NCBI GenBank assembly: GCA_030549495.1
Contig: JAUIRK010000004.1
Coordinates: 1-64,000 of the forward strand
Source: Nectonema munidae
Taxonomy: Eukaryota; Nematomorpha; Nectonematoida; Nectonematidae
DNA length: 64,000 bases
Reading direction: 5' to 3'
Shown here piece by piece: positions 1-15,395 of this stretch. A model generated the notes under the pieces. The model ran no database searches. It saw only the letters and a program-made list of their open reading frames with translations, and was not told the DNA's origin. Position 1 is the first letter of the stretch. Each line of letters begins with the position of its first letter. The position numbers were made by a program, and so were the translations under genes.

Positions 1-3000
1 TCCTTTACCCTTAATAAAACATTCTCATTTTTCCGTATTTAAAAGTCATTCTTAGAAAACATTCTCATTTTTCCGTATTTAAAGTATCTTAGTTAACAAT
101 ACCTTTACCCTTAATAAAACATTCTCATTTTTCCGTATTTAAAAGTCATTCTTAGTTAACAATACCTTTACCCTTAATAAAACATTCTCATTTTTCCGTA
201 TTTAAAATCATTCTTCATTAACAATACCTTTACCCTTAATAAAACATTTCATTTTGTATTTAAATATTTTAAAAACATTCTCATTTTTCCGTATTTAAAA
301 TCATTCTTCATTAACAATACATTTACCCTTAATAAAACATTCTCATTTTTCCGTATTTAAAATCATTCCTCATTAACAATACATTTACCCTTAATTAAAC
401 ATTCTCATTTTTCTATATTTATATTTAACTATCCTTTACCCTTAATAAAACATTCTCATTTTTCCGTATTTAAAAGTCATTCTTAGAAAACATTCTCATT
501 TTTCCGTATTTAAAAGTCATTCTTAGTTAACAATACCTTTACCCTTAATAAAACATTCTCATTTTTCCGTATTTAAAATCATTCTTCATTAACAATACAT
601 TTACTCTTAATAAAACATTCTCATTTTTCCGTATTTAAAATCATTCCTCATTAACAATACATTTACCCTTAATAAAACATTCTCATTTTTTCCGTATTTA
701 AAATCATTCCTCATTAACAATACATTTACCCTTAAATAAACATTCTCGTTTTTCTATATTTATATTTAACTATCCTTTACCCTTAATAAAACATTCTCAT
801 TTTTCCGTATTTAAAAGTCATTCTTAGAAAACATTCTCATTTTTCCGTATTTAAAAGTCATTCTTAGAAAACATTCTCATTTTTCCGTATTTAAAAGTCA
901 TTCTTAGTTAACAATACCTTTACCCTTAATAAAACATTCTCATTTTTCCGTATTTAAAATCATTCTTCATTAACAATACATTTACTCTTAATAAAACATT
1001 ATCATTTTTCCGTATTTAAAATCATTCTTCATTAACAATACATTTACTCTTAATAAAACATTCTCATTTTTTCCGTATTTAAAATCATTCCTCATTAACA
1101 ATACATTTACCCTTAAATAAACATTCTCGTTTTTCAATATTTATATTTAACTATCCTTTACCCTTAATAAAACATTCTCATTTTTCCGTATTTAAAAGTC
1201 ATTCTTAGTTAACAATATTTTTACCCTTAATAAAACATTCTCATTTTTCCGTATTTAAAATCATTCTTAGTTAACAATACCTTTACCCTTAATAAAACAT
1301 TCTCATTTTTCCGTATTTAAAATCATTCCTCATTAACAATACATTTCTTTTAATAAAACATTCTCATTTTTTCCGTATTTAAAATCATTCCTCATTAACA
1401 ATACATTTACCCTTAATTAAACATTCTCATTTTTCAATATTTATATTTAACTATCCTTTACCCTTAATAAAACATTCTCATTTTTCCGTATTTAAAAGTC
1501 ATTCTTAGAAAACATTCTCATTTTTCCGTATTTAAAAGTCATTCTTAGTTAACAATACCTTTACCCTTAATAAAACATTCTCATTTTTCCGTATTTAAAA
1601 TCATTCTTCATTAACAATACATTTACTCTTAATAAAACATTATCATTTTTCCGTATTTAAAATCATTCTTCATTAACAATACATTTACTCTTAATAAAAC
1701 ATTCTCATTTTTTCCGTATTTAAAATCATTCCTCATTAACAATACATTTACCCTTAATTAAACATTCTCATTTTTCAATATTTATATTTAACTATCCTTT
1801 ACCCTTAATAAAACATTCTCATTTTTCCGTATTTAAAAGTCATTCTTAGAAAACATTCTCATTTTTTCCGTATTTAAAAGTCATTCTTAGTTAACAATAC
1901 CTTTACCCTTAATAAAACATTCCCATTTTTCCGTATTTAAAATCATTCCTCATTAACAATACATTTACCCTTAATTAAACATTCTCATTTTTCTATATTT
2001 ATATTTAACTATCCTTTACCCTTAATAAAACATTCTCATTTTTCCGTATTAAAATCAAAAACATTCTCATTTCGTATTTAAAAGTCATTCTTAAGAAAAC
2101 ATTCTCATTTTTCCGTATTTAAAAGTCATTCTTAGAAAACATTCTCATTTTTCCGTATTTAAAATCATTCTTCATTAACAATACATTTACTCTTAATAAA
2201 ACATTCTCGTTTTTCTATATTTATATTTAACTATCCTTTACCCTTAATAAAACATTCTCATTTTTCCGTATTTAAAACATTCTTAGAAAAATTCTCATTT
2301 TTCCGTATTTAAAATCATTCTTAATTAACAATACATTTACCCTTAATAAAACATTCTCATTTTTTCCGTATTTAAAATCATTCCTCATTAACAATACATT
2401 TACCCTTAATAAACATTCTCGTTTTTCTATATTTATATTTAACTATCCTTTACCCTTAATAAAACATTCTCATTTTTCCGTATTTAAAAGTCATTCTTAG
2501 AAAACATTCTCATTTTTCCCTATTTAAAAGTCATTCTTAGAAAACATTCTCATTTTTCCGTATTTAAAAGTCATTCTTAGGTAACAATACCTTTACCCTT
2601 AATAAAACATTCTCATTTTTCCGTATTTAAAATCATTCTTCATTAACAATACATTTACCCTTAATAAAACATTCTCATTTTTTTCCGTATTTAAAATCAT
2701 TCCTCATTAACAATACATTTACCCTTAATTAAACATTCTCGTTTTTCCGTATTTAAAATCATTCCTAATTAACAATACCTTTACCCTTAATAAAACATTC
2801 TCATTTTTCCGTATTTAAAAGTCATTCTTAGAAAACATTCTCATTTTTCCGTATTTAAGTCATTCTTAGTTAACATCCTTTACCCTTAATAAAACATTCT
2901 CATTTTTCCGTATTTAAAAGTCATTCTTAGTTAACAATACCTTTACCCTTAATAAAACATTCTCATTTTTCCGTATTTAAAATCATTCTTAGTTAACAAT

Positions 3001-6000
3001 ACCTTTACCCTTAATAAAACATTCTCATTTTTCCGTATTTAAAATCATTCTTCATTAACAATACATTTACTCTTAATAAAACATTATCATTTTTCCGTAT
3101 TTAAAATCATTCTTCATTAACAATACATTTACTCTTAATAAAACATTCTCATTTTTTCCGTATTTAAAATCATTCCTCATTAACAATACATTTACCCTTA
3201 ATTAAACATTCTCATTTTTCAATATTTATATTTAACTATCCTTTACCCTTAATAAAACATTCTCATTTTTCCGTATTTAAAAGTCATTCTTAGAAAACAT
3301 TCTCATTTTTCCGTATTTAAAAGTCATTCTTAGTTAACAATATGTTTACCCTTAATAAAACATTCTCATTTTTCCGTATTTAAAATCATTCTTCATTAAC
3401 AATACATTTACTCTTAATAAAACATTATCATTTTTCCGTATTTAAAATCATTCTTCATTAACAATACATTTACTCTTAATAAAACATTCTCATTTTTTCC
3501 GTATTTAAAATCATTCCTCATTAACAATACATTTACCCTTAATTAAACATTCTCATTTTTCAATATTTATATTTAACTATCCTTTACCCTTAATAAAACA
3601 TTTTCATTTTTCCGTATTTAAAAGTCATTCTTAGAAAACATTCTCATTTTTTCCGTATTTAAAAGTCATTCTTAGTTAACAATACCTTTACCCTTAATAA
3701 AACATTCCCATTTTTCCGTATTTAAAATCATTTCTCATTAACAATACATTTACCCTTAATTAAACATTCTCATTTTTCTATATTTATATTTAACTATCCT
3801 TTACCCTTAATAAAACATTTTCATTTTTCCGTATTTAAAAGTCATTCTTAGAAAACATTCTCATTTTTTCCGTATTTAAAAGTCATTCTTAGTTAACAAT
3901 ACCTTTACCCTTAATAAAACATTCCCATTTTTCCGTATTTAAAATCATTCCTCATTAACAATACATTTACCCTTAATTAAACATTCTCATTTTTCTATAT
4001 TTATATTTAACTATCCTTTACCCTTAATAAAACATTCTCATTTTTCCGTATTTAAAAGTCATTCTTAGAAAACATTCTCATTTTTCCGTATTTAAAAGTC
4101 ATTCTTAGTTAACAATACCTTTCCCTTATAAAACATTCTCATTTTTCCGTATTTAAAAGTCATTCTTATTAACAATACATTTACCCTTAATAAAACATTA
4201 TCATTTTTCCGTATTTAAAATCATTCTTCATTAACAATACATTTACTCTTAATAAAACATTCTCATTTTTTCCGTATTTAAAATCATTCCTCATTAACAA
4301 TACATTTACCCTTAAATAAACATTCTCATTTTTCTATATTTATATTTAACTATCCTTTACCCTTAATAAAACATTCTCATTTTTCCGTATTTAAAAGTCA
4401 TTCTTAGAAAACATTCTCATTTTTCCGTATTTAAAAGTCATTCTAAAAATTCTCATTTTCCATTTAAACTCTTAATAAAACATTCTCATTTTTCCGTATT
4501 TAAAATCATTCTTCATTAACAATACATTTACCCTTAATAAAACATTCTCATTTTTCCGTATTTAAAATCATTCCTCATTAACAATACATTTACCCTTAAT
4601 TAAACATTCTCATTTTTCTATATTTATATTTAACTATCCTTTACCCTTAATAAAACATTCTCATTTTTCCGTATTTAAAAGTCATTCTTAGAAAACATTC
4701 TCATTTTTCCGTATTTAAAAGTCATTCTTAATAAAACATTCTCATTTTTCCGTATTTAAAAGTCATTCTTAGTTAACAATACCTTTACCCTTAATAAAAC
4801 ATTCTCATTTTTCCGTATTTAAAATCATTCTTAGTTAACAATACCTTTACCCTTAATAAAACATTCTCATTTTTCCGTATTTAAAATCATTCTTCATTAA
4901 CAATACATTTACTCTTAATAAAACATTATCATTTTTCCGTATTTAAAATCATTCTTCATTAACAATACATTTACTCTTAATAAAACATTCTCATTTTTTC
5001 CGTATTTAAAATCATTCCTCATTAACAATACATTTACCCTTAATAAAACATTCTCATTTTTCTATATTTATATTTAACTATCCTTTACCCTTAATAAAAC
5101 ATTCTCATTTTTCCGTATTTAAAAGTCATTCTTAGAAAACATTCTCATTTTTCCGTATTTAAAAGTCATTCTTAATAAAACATTCTCATTTTTCCGTATT
5201 TAAAATCATTCTTCGTTAACAATACCTTTACCCTTAATAAAACATTCTCATTTTTCCGTATTTAAAATCATTCTTCATTAACAATACATTTACTCTTAAT
5301 AAAACATTCTCATTTTTTCCGTATTTAAAATCATTCCTCATTAACAATACATTTACCCTTAATAAAACATTCTCATTTTTTCCGTATTTAAAATCATTCT
5401 TCATTAACAATACATTTACCCTTAATAAAACATTCTCATTTTTCCGTATTTAAAATCATTCTTAGTTAACAATACCTTTACCCTTAATAAAACATTCTCA
5501 TTTTTCTATATTTATATTTAACTATCCTTTACCCTTAATAAAACATTCTCATTTTTCCGTATTTAAAAGTCATTCTTAGTTAACAATACCTTTACCCTTA
5601 ATAAAACATTCTCATTTTTCCGTATTTAAAATCATTCTTCATTAACAATACATTTACTCTTAATAAAACATTCTCATTTTTCCGTATTTAAAATCATTCT
5701 TCATTAACAATACATTTACTCTTAATAAAACATTCTCATTTTTTCCGTATTTAAAATCATTCCTCATTAACAATACATTTACCCTTAATTAAACATTCTC
5801 ATTTTTCAATATTTATATTTAACTATCCTTTACCCTTAATAAAACATTCTCATTTTTCCGTATTTAAAAGTCATTCTTAGAAAACATTCTCATTTTTCCG
5901 TATTTAAAAGTCATTCTTAGTTAACAATATGTTTACCCTTAATAAAACATTCTCATTTTTCCGTATTTAAAATCATTCTTCATTAACAATACATTTACTC

Positions 6001-9000
6001 TTAATAAAACATTCTCATTTTTCCGTATTTAAAATCATTCCTCATTAACAATACATTTACCCTTAATTAAACATTCTCATTTTTCTATATTTATATTTAA
6101 CTATCCTTTACCCTTAATAAAACATTATCATTTTTCCGTATTTAAAAGTCATTCTTAGAAAACTTTCTCATTTTTCCGTATTTAAAAGTCATTCTTAGTT
6201 AACAATACCTTTACCCTTAATAAAACATTCTCATTTTTCCGTATTTAAAATCATTCCTCATTTATATTTAACTATCCTTTACCCTTAATAAAACATTCTC
6301 ATTTTTCCGTATTTAAAAGTCATTCTAAGAAAACATTTTCATATTTCCGTATTTAAAAGTCATTCTTAGAAAACATTCTCATTTTTCCGTATTTAAAAGT
6401 CATTCTTAGTTAACAATACCTTTACCCTTAATAAAACATTCTCATTTTTCCGTATTTAAAATCATTCCTCATTAACAATACATTTACCCTTAATTAAACA
6501 TTCTCATTTTTCAATATTTATATTTAACTATCCTTTACCCTTAATAAAACATTCTCATTTTTCCGTATTTAAAAGTCATTCTTAGAAAACATTCTCATTT
6601 TTTCCGTATTTAAAAGTCATTCTTAGTTAACAATACCTTTACCCTTAATAAAACATTCTCATTTTTCCGTATTTAAAATCATTCCTCATTAACAATACAT
6701 TTACCCTTAATTAAACATTCTCATTTTTCTATATTTATATTTAACTATCCTTTACCCTTAATAAAACATTCTCATTTTTCCGTATTTAAAAGTCATTCTT
6801 AGAAAACATTATCATTTTTCCGTATTTAAAAGTCATTCTTAGAAAACATTCTCATTTTTCCGTATTTAATAGTCATTCTTAGTTAACAATATACATTTAC
6901 CCTTAATTAAACATTCTCATTTTTCCGTATTTAAAATCATTCTTCATTAACAATACCTTTACCCTTAATAAAACATTCTCATTTTTCCGTATTTAAAATC
7001 ATTCCTCATTAACAATACATTTACTCTTAATAAAACATTCTCATTTTTCCGTATTTAAAAGTCATTCTTAGTTAACAATACCTTTACCCTTAATAAAACA
7101 TTCTCATTTTTCCGTATTTAAAAGTCATTCTTAGAAAACATTCATATTTTTCCGTATTTAAAAGTCATTCTTAGTTAACAATACCTTTACCCTTAAAAAC
7201 ATTCTCATTTTTCTGTATTTAAAAGTCATTCTTAGGTAACAATACCTTTACCCTTAATAAAACATTCTCATTTTTCCGTATTTAAAATCATTCTTAGTTA
7301 ACAATACCTTTACCCTTAATAAAACATTCTCATTTTTCCGTATTTAAAATCATTCTTCATTAACAATACATTTACTCTTAATAAAACATTATCATTTTTC
7401 CGTATTTAAAATCATTCTTCATTAACAATACATTTACTCTTAATAAAACATTATCATTTTTCCGTATTTAAAATCATTCCTCATTAACAATACATTTACC
7501 CTTAATTAAACATTCTCATTTTTCAATATTTATATTTAACTATCCTTTACCCTTAATAAAACATTCTCATTTTTCCGTATTTAAAAGTCATTCTTAGAAA
7601 ACATTCTCATTTTTCCGTATTTAAAAGTCATTCTTAGTTAACAATACCTTTACCCTTAATAAAACATTCCCATTTTTCCGTATTTAAAATCATTCCTCAT
7701 TAACAATACATTTACCCTTAATTAAACATTCTCATTTTTCTATATTTATATTTAACTATCCTTTACCCTTAATAAAACATTCTCATTTTTCCGTATTTAA
7801 AAGTCATTCTTAGAAAACATTCTCATTTTTCCGTATTTAAAAGTCATTCTTAGTTAACAATACCTTTACCCTTAATAAAACATTCTCATTTTTCCGTATT
7901 TAAAATCATTCCTCATTAACAATACCTTTACCCTGAATAAAACATTCTCATTTTTCCGTATTTAAAATCATTCCTCATTAACAATACATTTACCCTTAAT
8001 AAAACATTTTCATTTTTTCCGTATTTAAAATCATTCCTCATTCATTTTTCCGTATTTAAAAGTCATTCTTAGAAAACATTCTCATTTTTCCGTATTTAAA
8101 AGTCATTCTTAATAAAACATTCTCATTTTTCCGTATTTAAAATCATTCTTAGTTAACAATACCTTTACCCTTAATAAAACATTCTCATTTTTCCGTATTT
8201 AAAATCATTCTTCATTAACAATACATTTACCCTTAATAAAACATTCTCATTTTTCCGTATTTAAAATCATTCTTCATTAACAATACCTTTACCCTTAATA
8301 AAACATTCTCATTTTTCCGTATTTAAAGTCATTCATTCTATTAACAATACCTTTACCCTTAATAAAACATTCTCATTTTTCCGTATTTAAAATCATTCTT
8401 CATTAACAATACATTTACCCTTAATAAAACATTCTCATTTTTCCGTATTTAAAATCATTCCTCATTAACAATACATTTACCCTTAATTAAACATTCTCAT
8501 TTTTCTATATTTATATTTAACTATCCTTTACCCTTAATAAAACATTTTCATTTTTCCGTATTTAAAAGTCATTCTTAGAAAACATTATCATTTTTCCGTA
8601 TTTAAAAGTCATTCTTAATAAAACATTCTCATTTTTCCGTATTTAAAAGTCATTCTTAGTTAACAATACCTTTACCCTTAATAAAACATTCTCATTTTTC
8701 CGTATTTAAAATCATTCTTCAGGTAACAATACCTTTACCCTTAATAAAACATTCTCATTTTTCCGTATTTAAAATCATTCTTAGTTAACAATACATTTAC
8801 TCTTAATAAAACATTCTCATTTTTCCGTATTTAAAATCATTCTTCATTAACAATACATTTACTCTTAATAAAACATTCTCATTTTTCCGTATTTAAAATC
8901 ATTCCTCATTAACAATACATTTACCCTTAATTAAACATTCTCATTTTTCTATATTTATATTTAACTATCCTTTACCCTTAATAAAACATTTTCATTTTTC

Positions 9001-12000
9001 CGTATTTAAAAGTCATTCTTAGAAAACATTCTCATTTTTCCGTATTTAAAAGTCATCTCTTAATAAAACATTCTCATTTTTCCGTATTTAAAATCATTCT
9101 TCATTAACAATACATTTACTCTTAATAAAACATTCTCATTTTTCCGTATTTAAAATCATTCCTCATTAACAATACATTTACTCTTAATAAAACATTCTCA
9201 TTTTTCCGTATTTAAAAATTCCTCATTCTCATTTTTCTGTATTTAAAATCATTCCTCATTAACAATACATTTACCCTTAATTAAACATTCTCATTTTTCC
9301 GTATTTAAAATCATTCCTCATTAACAATACATTTACCCTTAATTAAATATTCTCATTTTTCTATATTTATATTTAACTATCCTTTACCCTTAATAAAACA
9401 TTCTCATTTTTCCGTATTTAAAATCATTCCTCACTAACAATACATTTACCCTTAATAAAACATTCTCATTTTTCCGTATTTAAGTCATTCTCAGTTAACA
9501 ATACCTTTACCCTTAATAAAACATTCTCATTTTTCCGTATTTAAAATCATTCTTCATTAACAATACATTTACTCTTAATAAAACATTCTCATTTTTTCCG
9601 TATTTAAAATCATTCCTCATTAACAATACATTTACCCTTAATTAAACATTCTCATTTTTCAATATTTATATTTAACTATCCTTTACCCTTAATAAAACAT
9701 TCTCATTTTTCCGTATTTAAAAGTCATTCTTAGAAAACATTCTCATTTTTCCGTATTTAAAAGTCATTCTTAGTTAACAATATGTTTACCCTTAATAAAA
9801 CATTCTCATTTTTCCGTATTTAAAATCATTCTTCATTAACAATACATTTACTCTTAATAAAACATTCTCATTTTTCCGTATTTAAAATCATTGATCATTA
9901 ACAACACATTTACCCTTAATTAAACATTCTCATTTTTCAATATTTATATTTAACTATCCTTTACCCTTAATAAAACATTCTCATTTTTCCGTATTTAAAA
10001 GTCATTCTTAGAAAACATTCTCATTTTTTCCGTATTTAAAAGTCATTCTTAGTTAACAATACCTTTACCCTTAATAAAACATTCCCATTTTTCCGTATTT
10101 AAAATCATTCCTCATTAACAATACATTTACCCTTAATTAAACATTCTCATTTTTCTATATTTATATTTAACTATCCTTTACCCTTAATAAAAAATTATCA
10201 TTTTTCCGTATTTAAAAGTCATTCTTAGAAAACATTCTCATTTTTCCGTATTTAAAAGTCATTCTTAGAAAACATTCTCATTTTTCCGTATTTAAAAGTC
10301 ATTCTTAGTTAACAATACCTTTACCCTTAATAAAACATTCTCATTTTTCCGTATTTAAAATCATTCTTCATTAACAATACATTTACCCTTAATTAAACAT
10401 TCTCATTTTTCTATATTTATATTTAACTATCCTTTACCCTTAATAAAACATTCTCATTTTTCCGTATTTAAAAGTCATTCTTAGAAAACGTTCTCATTTT
10501 TCCGTATTTAAAAGTCATTCTTAGTTAACAATACCTTTACCCTTAATAAAACATTCCCATTTTTCCGTATTTAAAATCATTCCTCATTAACAATACATTT
10601 ACCCTTAATTAAACATTCTCATTTTTCTATATTTATATTTAACTATGCTTTACCCTTAATAAAACATTCTCATTTTTCCGTATTTAAAAGTCATTCTTAG
10701 AAAACATTATCATTTTTCCGTATTTAAAAGTCATTCTTAGAAAACATTCTCAGTTTTCCGTATTTAATAGTCATTCTTACTTAACAATATACATTTACCA
10801 TTAATTAAACATTCTCATTTTTCCGTATCTAAAATCATTCTTCATTAACAATACCTTTACCCTTAATAAAACATTCTCATTTTTCCGTATTTAAAATCAT
10901 TCCTCATTATCAATACATTTCTCTTAATAAAACATTCTCATTTTTGTGTATTTAAAAGTCATTCTTAGTTATCAATAACTTTACCCTTAATAAAACATTA
11001 TCATTTTTCCGTATTTAAAAGTCATTCTTAGAAAACATTCATATTTTTCCGTATTTAAAAGTCATTCTTAGTTAACAATACATTTACCCTTAAAAACATT
11101 CTCATTTTTCCGTATTTAAAAGTCATTCTTAGGTAACAATACCTTTACCCTTAATAAAACATTCTCATTTTTCCGTATTTAAAATCATTCTTAGTTAACA
11201 ATACCTTTACCCTTAATAAAACATTCTCATTTTTCCGTATTTAAAATCATTCTTCATTAACAATACATTTACTCTTAATAAAACATTATCATTTTTCCGT
11301 ATTTAAAATCATTCTTCATTAACAATACATTTACTCTTAATAAAACATTATCATTTTTCCGTATTTAAAATCATTCCTCATTAACAATACATTTACCCTT
11401 AATTAAACATTCTCATTTTTCAATATTTATATTTAACTATCCTTTACCCTTAATAAAACATTCTCATTTTTCCGTATTTAAAAGTCATTCTTAGAAAACA
11501 TTCTCATTTTTCCGTATTTAAAAGTCATTCTTAGTTAACAATATGTTTACCCTTAATAAAACATTCTCATTTTTCCGTATTTAAAATCATTCTTCATTAA
11601 CAATACATTTACTCTTAATAAAACATTCTCATTTTTCCGTATTTAAAATCATTCCTCATTCTCATTTTTCTGTATTTAAAATCATTCCTCATTAACAATA
11701 CATTTACCCTTAATTAAACATTCTCATTTTTCTATATTTATATTTAACTATCCTTTACCCTTAATAAAAAATTATCATTTTTCCGTATTTAAAAGTCATT
11801 CTTAGAAAACATTCTCATTTTTCCGTATTTAAAAGTCATTCTTAGTTAACAATACCTTTACCCTTAATAAAACATTCTCATTTTTCCGTATTTAAAATCA
11901 TTCTTCATTAACAATACATTTACTCTTAATTAAACATTCTCATTTTTCTATATTTATATTTAACTATCCTTTACCCTTAATAAAACATTCTCATTTTTCA

Positions 12001-15000
12001 GTATTTAAAAGTCATTCTTAGAAAACGTTCTCATTTTTCCGTATTTAAAAGTCATTCTTAGTTAACAATACCTTTACCCTTAATAAAACATTCCCATTTT
12101 TCCGTATTTAAAATCATTCCTCATTAACAATACATTTACCCTTAATTAAACATTCTCATTTTTCTATATTTATATTTAACTATCCTTTACCCTTAATAAA
12201 AAATTATCATTTTTCCGTATTTAAAAGTCATTCTTAGAAAACATTCTCATTTTTCCGTATTTAAAAGTCATTCTTAGAAAACATTCTCATTTTTCCGTAT
12301 TTAAAAGTCATTTTTAGTTAACAATATGTTTACCCTTAATAAAACATTCTCATTTTTCCGTATTTAAAATCATTCTTCATTAACAATACATTTACTCTTA
12401 ATAAAACATTCTCATTTTTCCGTATTTAAAATCATTGATCATTAACAATACATTTACCCTTATTTAAACATTCTCATTTTTCAATATTTATATTTAACTA
12501 TCCTTTACCCTTAATAAAACATTCTCATTTTTCCGTATTTAAAAGTCATTCTTATAAAACATTCTCATTTTTCCGTATTTAAGTCATTCTTAGTTAACAA
12601 TACCTTTACCCTTAATAAAACATTCTCATTTTTCCGTATTTAAAATCATTCTTCATTAACAATACATTTACTCTTAATAAAACATTCTCATTTTTCCGTA
12701 TTTAAAATCATTCCTCATTAACAATACATTTACCCTTAATTAAACATTCTCATTTTTCTATATTTATATTTAACTATCCTTTACCCTTAATAAAACATTT
12801 TCATTTTTCCGTATTTAAAAGTCATTCTTAGAAAACATTATCATTTTTCCGTATTTAAAAGTCATCTCTTAATAAAACATTCTCATTTTTCCGTATTTAA
12901 AAGTCATTCTTAGTTAACAATACCTTTACCCTTAAAAACATTCTCATTTTTCCGTATTTAAAAGTCATTCTTAGGTAACAATACCTTTACCCTTAATAAA
13001 ACATTCTCATTTTTCCGTATTTAAAATCATTCTTAGTTAACAATACCTTTACCCTTAATAAAACATTCTCATTTTTCCGTATTTAAAATCATTCTTCATT
13101 AACAATACATTTACTCTTAATAAAACTTTATCATTTTTCCGTATTTAAAATCATTCCTCATTAACAATACATTTACCCTTAATTAAACATTCTCATTTTT
13201 CTATATTTATATTTAACTATCCTTTACCCTTAATAAAACATTTTCATTTTTCCGTATTTAAAAGTCATTCTTAGAAAACATTATCATTTTTCCGTATTTA
13301 AAAGTCATCTCTTAATAAAACATTCTCATTTTTCCGTATTTAAAATCATTCTTCATTAACAATACATTTACTCTTAATAAAACATTCTCATTTTTCCGTA
13401 TTTAAAATCATTCCTCATTAACAATACATTTACTCTTAATAAAACATTCTCATTTTTCCGTATTTAAAATCATTCCTCATTCTCATTTTTCTGTATTTAA
13501 AAGCATTCCTCATTAACAATACATTTACCCTTAATTAAACATTCTCATTTTTCCGTATTTAAAATCATTCCTCATTAACAATACATTTACCCTTAATTAA
13601 ATATTCTCATTTTTCTATATTTATATTTAACTATCCTTTACCCTTAATAAAACATTTTTATTTTTCCGTATTTAAAAGTCATTCTTAGAAAACATTCTCA
13701 TTTTTCCGTATTTAAATGTCATTCTTAGAAAACATTCTCATTTTTCCGTATTTAAAAGTCATTCTTAGTTAACAATATCGTTACCCTTAATAAAACATTC
13801 TCATTTTTCTGTATTTAAAATCATTCCTCATTAACAATACATTTACCCTTAATTAAACATTCTCATTTTTCCGTATTTAAAATCATTCCTCATTAACAAT
13901 ACATTTACCCTTAATTAAATATTCTCATTTTTCTATATTTATATTTAACTATCCTTTACCCTTAATAAAACATTCTTATTTTTCCGTATTTAAAAGTCAT
14001 TATTAGAAAACATTCTCATTTTCCGTATTTAAAAGTCATTCTTAGAAAACATTCTCATTTTTCCGTATTTAAAAGTCATTCTTAGTTAACAATATCGTTA
14101 CCCTTAATAAAACATTCTCATTTTTCTGTATTTAAAATCATTCCTCATTAACAATACATTTACCCTTAATTAAACATTCTCATTTTTCCGTATTTAAAAT
14201 CATTCCTCATTAACAATACATTTACCCTTAATTAAATATTCTCATTTTTCTATATTTATATTTAACTATCCTTTACCCTTAATAAAACATTCTCATTTTC
14301 CGTATTTAAAATCATTCCTCACTAACAATACATTTACCCTTAATAAAACATTCTCATTTTTCCGTATTTAAGTCATTCTCAGTTAACAATACCTTTACCC
14401 TTAATAAAACATTCTCATTTTTCCGTATTTAAAATCATTCTTCATTAACAATACATTTACTCTTAATAAAACATTATCATTTTTCCGTATTTAAAATCAT
14501 TCTTCATTAACAATACATTTACTCTTAATAAAACATTCTCATTTTTTCCGTATTTAAAATCATTCCTCATTAACAATACATTTACCCTTAATAAAACATT
14601 CTCATTTTTTCCGTATTTAAAATCATTCCCCATTAACAATACATTTACCCTTAATTAAACATTCTCATTTTTCAATATTTATATTTAACTATCCTTTACC
14701 CTTAATAAAACATTCTCATTTTTCCGTATTTAAAAGTCATTCTTAGAAAACATTCTCATTTTTCCGTATTTAAAAGTCATTCTTAGTTAACAATATGTTT
14801 ACCCTTAATAAAACATTCTCATTTTTCCGTATTTAAAATCATTCTTCATTAACAATACATTTACTCTTAATAAAACATTCTCATTTTTCCGTATTTAAAA
14901 TCATTGATCATTAACAACACATTTACCCTTAATTAAACATTCTCATTTTTCAATATTTATATTTAACTGTCCTTTACCCTTAATAAAACATTCTCATTTT

Positions 15001-15034
15001 TCCGTATTTAAAAGTCATTCTTAGAAAACATTCT
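1..15034. repeat. 15-kb satellite array with modular higher-order structure
   Basis: The whole stretch is tandem repeat with no unique sequence inside. Almost every unit starts with the core AAAACATTCTCATTTTTCCG. Three unit types are visible: a 62-bp long form ending in ...CATTAACAATACATTTACCCTTAAT; a 40-bp short form that lacks the last ~22 bp and ends TCATTCTTAG; and a ~51-bp boundary form in which the core runs into an AT stretch and TTAACTATCCTTTACCC. The boundary unit recurs at about 421, 762, 1142, 1442, 1783, 2000, 2222, 2430, 3226 and 3567, often about 341 or 217 bp apart. Those two spacings differ by two 62-bp units. No long ORF lies in it, and I see no tRNA, promoter or transposon hallmark. 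The left end runs out of the window. It could be centromeric or other heterochromatic satellite; the sequence alone does not say. Confidence 0.97.
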
Positions 15035-15036
15035 AA

Positions 15037-15057
15037 GGTGATATTTAGAATATCACC
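15037..15057. repeat. Perfect 9-bp inverted repeat at satellite edge
   Basis: GGTGATATT, a 3-base spacer TAG, then AATATCACC form a perfect small hairpin. It starts two bases after the last satellite unit breaks off mid-core. It may be the end of an inserted sequence or a breakpoint scar; function unknown. Confidence 0.7.
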
Positions 15058-15263
15058 GGTTAATTGTATAAATTACTTAAAAATAAAAGGAGAAAATATT
15101 CTATAAAAGTCATTTTTAACGGTGAAAATTTTATCAATTTAACGCCATCTATATTTTGTTAAACTTGATCTAGTACTGGTTGTTAAAATTTCAATTAGGA
15201 TGTGAACAAAAACAGACTGAATAAGACTTTAAACTTTGTAAGTGAGAGTAAAATTTTAAGATA

Positions 15264-15395
15264 GGTGGTATTTTTGTCGATAAGGCACTGATGCGCCACC
15301 TGCATGAGCTAGGAGTAATTTTTGACAGTCAGTAATCTAACATGGAAGGATCGGATTTAAAAACCTGCGCTACAATCATTTACCAACGAAGGACA
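15264..15395 (-). repeat. Degenerate tRNA-derived SINE, family A
   Basis: The body begins GGTGGTATTTTTGTCGATAA and continues with GGCAC..TGCGCC, matching copies near 39655 and, reversed, 41377. Further right, the reverse complement has a worn tRNA-like head. Much diverged, so an old copy. Confidence 0.5.

Noticed and set aside
1-15034. CRISPR array or telomere repeat
   Set aside because: There are no unique spacers between repeats, the host is eukaryotic, and the ACCCTTAAT word is part of a 62-bp unit rather than a short telomeric hexamer.
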